36,356 bases of DNA from Nitrospiraceae bacterium UBA2166. GTDB lineage: Bacteria > Nitrospirota > Nitrospiria > Nitrospirales > UBA2166. A model generated the notes under the pieces. It made no database searches and had not been told where the DNA came from. It saw only the letters and a list, made by a program, of their open reading frames with translations. Positions 33,948 through 36,356 of this stretch are shown piece by piece; the stretch's first letter is position 1; each line of letters opens with the position of its first letter. The position numbers and the translations under genes are program-made. Where the stretch lies: the NCBI GenBank assembly GCA_002328825.1, contig DCWI01000076.1, forward strand, positions 1-36,356, in the 5' to 3' direction.

Positions 33948-35231
33948 TTAGCCAATCCCTTGGAGAGTATGGACTGAAAGTGGACCAAGAGCGGTTACTG
34001 TCTGAAGGCTTCTGTCTATAAGTTCGTGGCTCAAATGTTTAATTTCCGAAGCTTTGACTCGATCAATTGCAGTCATGATTTCTTGTAATGGCACATATCG
34101 GCCGGAATACATCTCATCTTTGGCTAGTTTGATCATGCGGCTACTTGTGCTTTCAAGTCCAAGTACGATGGTGCCCTTGATATGGCATTTTGCACGACGT
34201 AATTCGTTGACCTCAAGATCCCCGGCACGAAATTTTTTAAGTTCCTTTGTAATCAGTTTGAAAACGCGGCTGGCTTCGGCTGATTGCGTGGCAGCATATA
34301 TTGTGAGCATGCCAACATCTTCAAAAGTGGAAAGTGAAGAATAGATTGAGTATGCAAGGCCGCGTTTCTCGCGAACCTCACGAAATAGGCGGGAACTGAC
34401 GCTGCCTCCTAACATTGAGTTTAGGAGGCCAAGGGCGTATCGGTTTTGATGATCGCGTTGGAGGCCCTTAATTCCTAAACAGAGATGGGTTTGCGACAGA
34501 CGTTTTTTGCGAACGAATATTCCAGGGGTGATCGTCGGCTTCGTTCGGCCATTTGGAAGAGGGGCGATGGATTGAAGTCGGCCAAAGGTTTTGGATAGTG
34601 TCTTGATGAGGATACGGTGGTTAAATTGACCTGCAACAGAAATGACGATTTTTCCGGGATGATAATGGCGCATTCTGTAGTTAAGGAGATCTGATCTTTG
34701 AAGATGCTTAATTGTGTTCTCAGTTCCAATAATTGGTCGGCCAAGTGGATGGTGTTTTAAGACATTGGAGGCATGAAGATCATGCACGTAGTCTTCTGGG
34801 TCGTCCTGGACCATACGCATTTCCTCTAGAATGACCTGCTTTTCTTTTTTGAGCTCGAGCGTAGTAAAGGTTGAATGCTGAAAGAGATCGATGAGAAGAG
34901 AAATGGCTTTGATGAGGTCATTATCGAGGACATTGAGGTAAAAGGTTGTGGTCTCTCGAGAAGTAAATGCGTTGAACTCTCCGCCCATCTGGTCAATCTC
35001 GCGGGAAATCGTTTCTGCTGATCGCCGGGACGTTCCTTTGAAAAACATGTGTTCGATGAAGTGCGAAATGCCTTCTTCCCCTTCCAATTCATCTCGGGAA
35101 CCGACATTTACCCAGACGCCGAGTGCAACCGAACGTAGTGACGGAATGTGTTCACTTACAACACGAATTCCATTGTCTAGCGTCACACGATGGTATTGAG
35201 AATTTTTCTGTTGCTCGGGACGGTGTATCAT
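33948..35231 (-). CDS. M16 family zinc metallopeptidase (processing-peptidase-like)
   Basis: This 427-aa protein has the inverted zinc motif HFIEH (His57, Glu60, His61), then VILEEMRMVQDDPEDYVHDL with the third ligand Glu. The C-terminal half has GLAYSIYSSLSTFEDVGMLTIYAATQ, as in mitochondrial processing peptidase beta and bacterial YmxG/PqqL-type enzymes. It is a complete single-chain subunit with no signal peptide. It lies downstream of pnp on the same strand, a common bacterial pnp-mpp order. The physiological substrate is not known. The 116-bp interval before it shows no terminator. Confidence 0.92.
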   Translation of the reverse strand: MIHRPEQQKNSQYHRVTLDNGIRVVSEHIPSLRSVALGVWVNVGSRDELEGEEGISHFIEHMFFKGTSRRSAETISREIDQMGGEFNAFTSRETTTFYLNVLDNDLIKAISLLIDLFQHSTFTTLELKKEKQVILEEMRMVQDDPEDYVHDLHASNVLKHHPLGRPIIGTENTIKHLQRSDLLNYRMRHYHPGKIVISVAGQFNHRILIKTLSKTFGRLQSIAPLPNGRTKPTITPGIFVRKKRLSQTHLCLGIKGLQRDHQNRYALGLLNSMLGGSVSSRLFREVREKRGLAYSIYSSLSTFEDVGMLTIYAATQSAEASRVFKLITKELKKFRAGDLEVNELRRAKCHIKGTIVLGLESTSSRMIKLAKDEMYSGRYVPLQEIMTAIDRVKASEIKHLSHELIDRSLQTVTALGPLSVHTLQGIG

Positions 35232-35347
35232 GGTGCTATGTAATGTATAGACTATCTGTGAAGCATTTCATTGTTTTAACGTATGTCTAGATCTCTGTAT
35301 CTAATTCGCCGAACCTTGATTTGGAGTGCTGGGAAGGGAAAGAAATA

Positions 35348-36356
35348 CTATTCATTAACTTTTTCACTCTCATTAGGGGTCATCGCTTCTTTACGGCTTA
35401 GCCTGATTTTCCCTTGCTTGTCAATGTCTAGTACCTTCACCATGAATTGATCACCTTCCGAGACTTCGTCAGTGACAGTATTGACACGGTGTGATGCGAG
35501 TTGCGAGATGTGAACGAGTCCATCGACATTTGGAAGAATTTCAACGAATGCGCCAAATTCCATGATTTTTTTCACTTTGCCGAAATAGAGTTTTCCAATC
35601 TCAACCTCTTCGGTAAGTGCGTTGACCATCGAAAGTGCTTTTTCTGCCGATGCCTCGTCTGCTGATGCAATCGTGATAAGACCTGAGTTATCCACGTCAA
35701 TTTTGACGTTTGTTTCTGCTACGATGTTTCGAATGATTTTGCCTCCTGGACCAATAACACTACTGATTTTTTCTGGGTTTATTTTGAGGGTAAAGATGCG
35801 AGGGGCGTAGGCTGAAAGATTTTCGTTTGGCTGGGGAATCGCTTCGCTCATTTTCTCAAGTATGGCAAGGCGTCCAGTTTTGGCTTGTTCTAACGCTTGT
35901 CGCATCTCATCCATAGAGACGCCCCCAACCTTGATATCCATTTGAAGGGCAGTAATAGCCGATGCCGTTCCACACACTTTGAAGTCCATATCCCCAAGAT
36001 GGTCTTCTGCGCCCACAATGTCCGAAAGAATCGCGACTCGTTGTCCTTCCTTGATCAGGCCCATGGCTATTCCCGCTACATGTTCTTTAAGTGGAACGCC
36101 AGTGTCCATCATGGCCATCGATCCTCCGCAAACGGTTGCCATGGAGGATGATCCGTTTGATTCCAAAATCTCGGAAACAAGACGGATCGTATATGGGAAC
36201 TGTGTTTGCTCTGGGAGAATTGGAATAAGGGCACGTTCGGCTAGGGCGCCGTGTCCGATTTCGCGTCGACCTGGCGAACGGAGAGGTTTGACCTCGCCAA
36301 CACTATATGGGGGGAAATTATAATGAAGCATGTGCTTTTTATAGGTCAATCCTTCA
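35348..36356 (-). CDS. pnp: polyribonucleotide nucleotidyltransferase (PNPase), C-terminal part
   Basis: The frame is open to the right edge (preceding residues [10 protein letters not shown]), so the gene is cut. The apparent TTG start at 36349 is internal. [26 protein letters not shown] is the start of the second RNase PH core. [19 protein letters not shown] holds the metal/phosphate residues. A KH domain follows ([15 protein letters not shown]), then an S1 domain ([33 protein letters not shown]). About 335 of roughly 700 residues are present. PNPase degrades RNA 3' to 5' in the cytoplasm. The M16 gene follows after 116 bp. Confidence 0.96.
   Translation of the reverse strand, partial: EGLTYKKHMLHYNFPPYSVGEVKPLRSPGRREIGHGALAERALIPILPEQTQFPYTIRLVSEILESNGSSSMATVCGGSMAMMDTGVPLKEHVAGIAMGLIKEGQRVAILSDIVGAEDHLGDMDFKVCGTASAITALQMDIKVGGVSMDEMRQALEQAKTGRLAILEKMSEAIPQPNENLSAYAPRIFTLKINPEKISSVIGPGGKIIRNIVAETNVKIDVDNSGLITIASADEASAEKALSMVNALTEEVEIGKLYFGKVKKIMEFGAFVEILPNVDGLVHISQLASHRVNTVTDEVSEGDQFMVKVLDIDKQGKIRLSRKEAMTPNESEKVNE

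Noticed and set aside
35348..36349. A separate 333-aa gene starting at TTG 36349
   Set aside because: The frame is open beyond this codon to the window edge, and the protein begins in the middle of PNPase, so it is a truncated pnp.
1..36356. Insertion sequences, integrase sites or CRISPR arrays
   Set aside because: No transposase or integrase motifs, no regular repeat-spacer units and no long direct or inverted repeats flanking a module were seen.

Overview
The window comes from a Gram-negative-type bacterium of moderate GC content (mid to high 40s percent judged by eye). I cannot assign a phylum from the sequence alone. About 30 kb of plus-strand surface-polysaccharide genes run convergently into a minus-strand housekeeping block: pnp, an M16 peptidase, an HU gene and uvrA. 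No tRNA, rRNA, CRISPR array or transposase is visible.

Region 1 (1-9418) starts inside a FemAB/GNAT-like gene that is cut by the left edge. It continues with a SAM methyltransferase and a divergent DegT-type PLP protein. Next comes a compact module of a CBS-domain sugar nucleotidyltransferase, a LegB-type 4,6-dehydratase and a LegC-type aminotransferase, which together would make a GDP-linked 4-amino-4,6-dideoxy sugar. A large GT-B-like protein and an FkbM methyltransferase follow. The later legionaminic-acid enzymes (LegG, LegI, LegF) are not in the window.

Region 2 (9419-16010) is the most unusual part. It encodes a DRE-TIM (HMGL-like) aldolase fused to a C-terminal domain resembling CMP-sialate-binding GT42/DUF115 proteins, a KdsB-like CMP-ulosonate synthetase, a HAD phosphatase, a 624-aa Kdo-transferase-like protein and a 2-hydroxyacid dehydrogenase. 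I propose a 2-ulosonate synthesis, activation and transfer pathway that uses a pyruvate-type aldolase in place of a NeuB/KdsA PEP synthase. Two genes here are preceded by tiny ORFs with strong Shine-Dalgarno sequences that end almost at the next start codon.

Region 3 (16018-19145) is a CDP-hexose pathway: RfbF, RfbG, an RmlC-like 3,5-epimerase and an RmlD-like reductase. It probably makes a CDP-6-deoxy-hexose.

Region 4 (19145-30268) holds two GT2 glycosyltransferases, a Wzy-like membrane protein and an AsnB-type amidotransferase. These are followed by a GT4-epimerase fusion, a WecA/WbpL-type initiating transferase and a WbpM-type dehydratase. The last three look like a WbpV-WbpL-WbpM initiation system, with UDP-QuiNAc or UDP-FucNAc as the likely first sugar. 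No flippase or ABC exporter is seen, so export genes should lie upstream.

Region 5 (30341-36356) has a small ComEA-like helix-hairpin-helix protein on the plus strand. On the minus strand are uvrA (with an apparently missing internal segment), an HU gene with a clear promoter and terminator, an M16 peptidase and the C-terminal half of pnp. Many genes in the cluster overlap by 1-4 bp (ATGA, GTGA, TGATG), which supports translational coupling and fixed several start choices.
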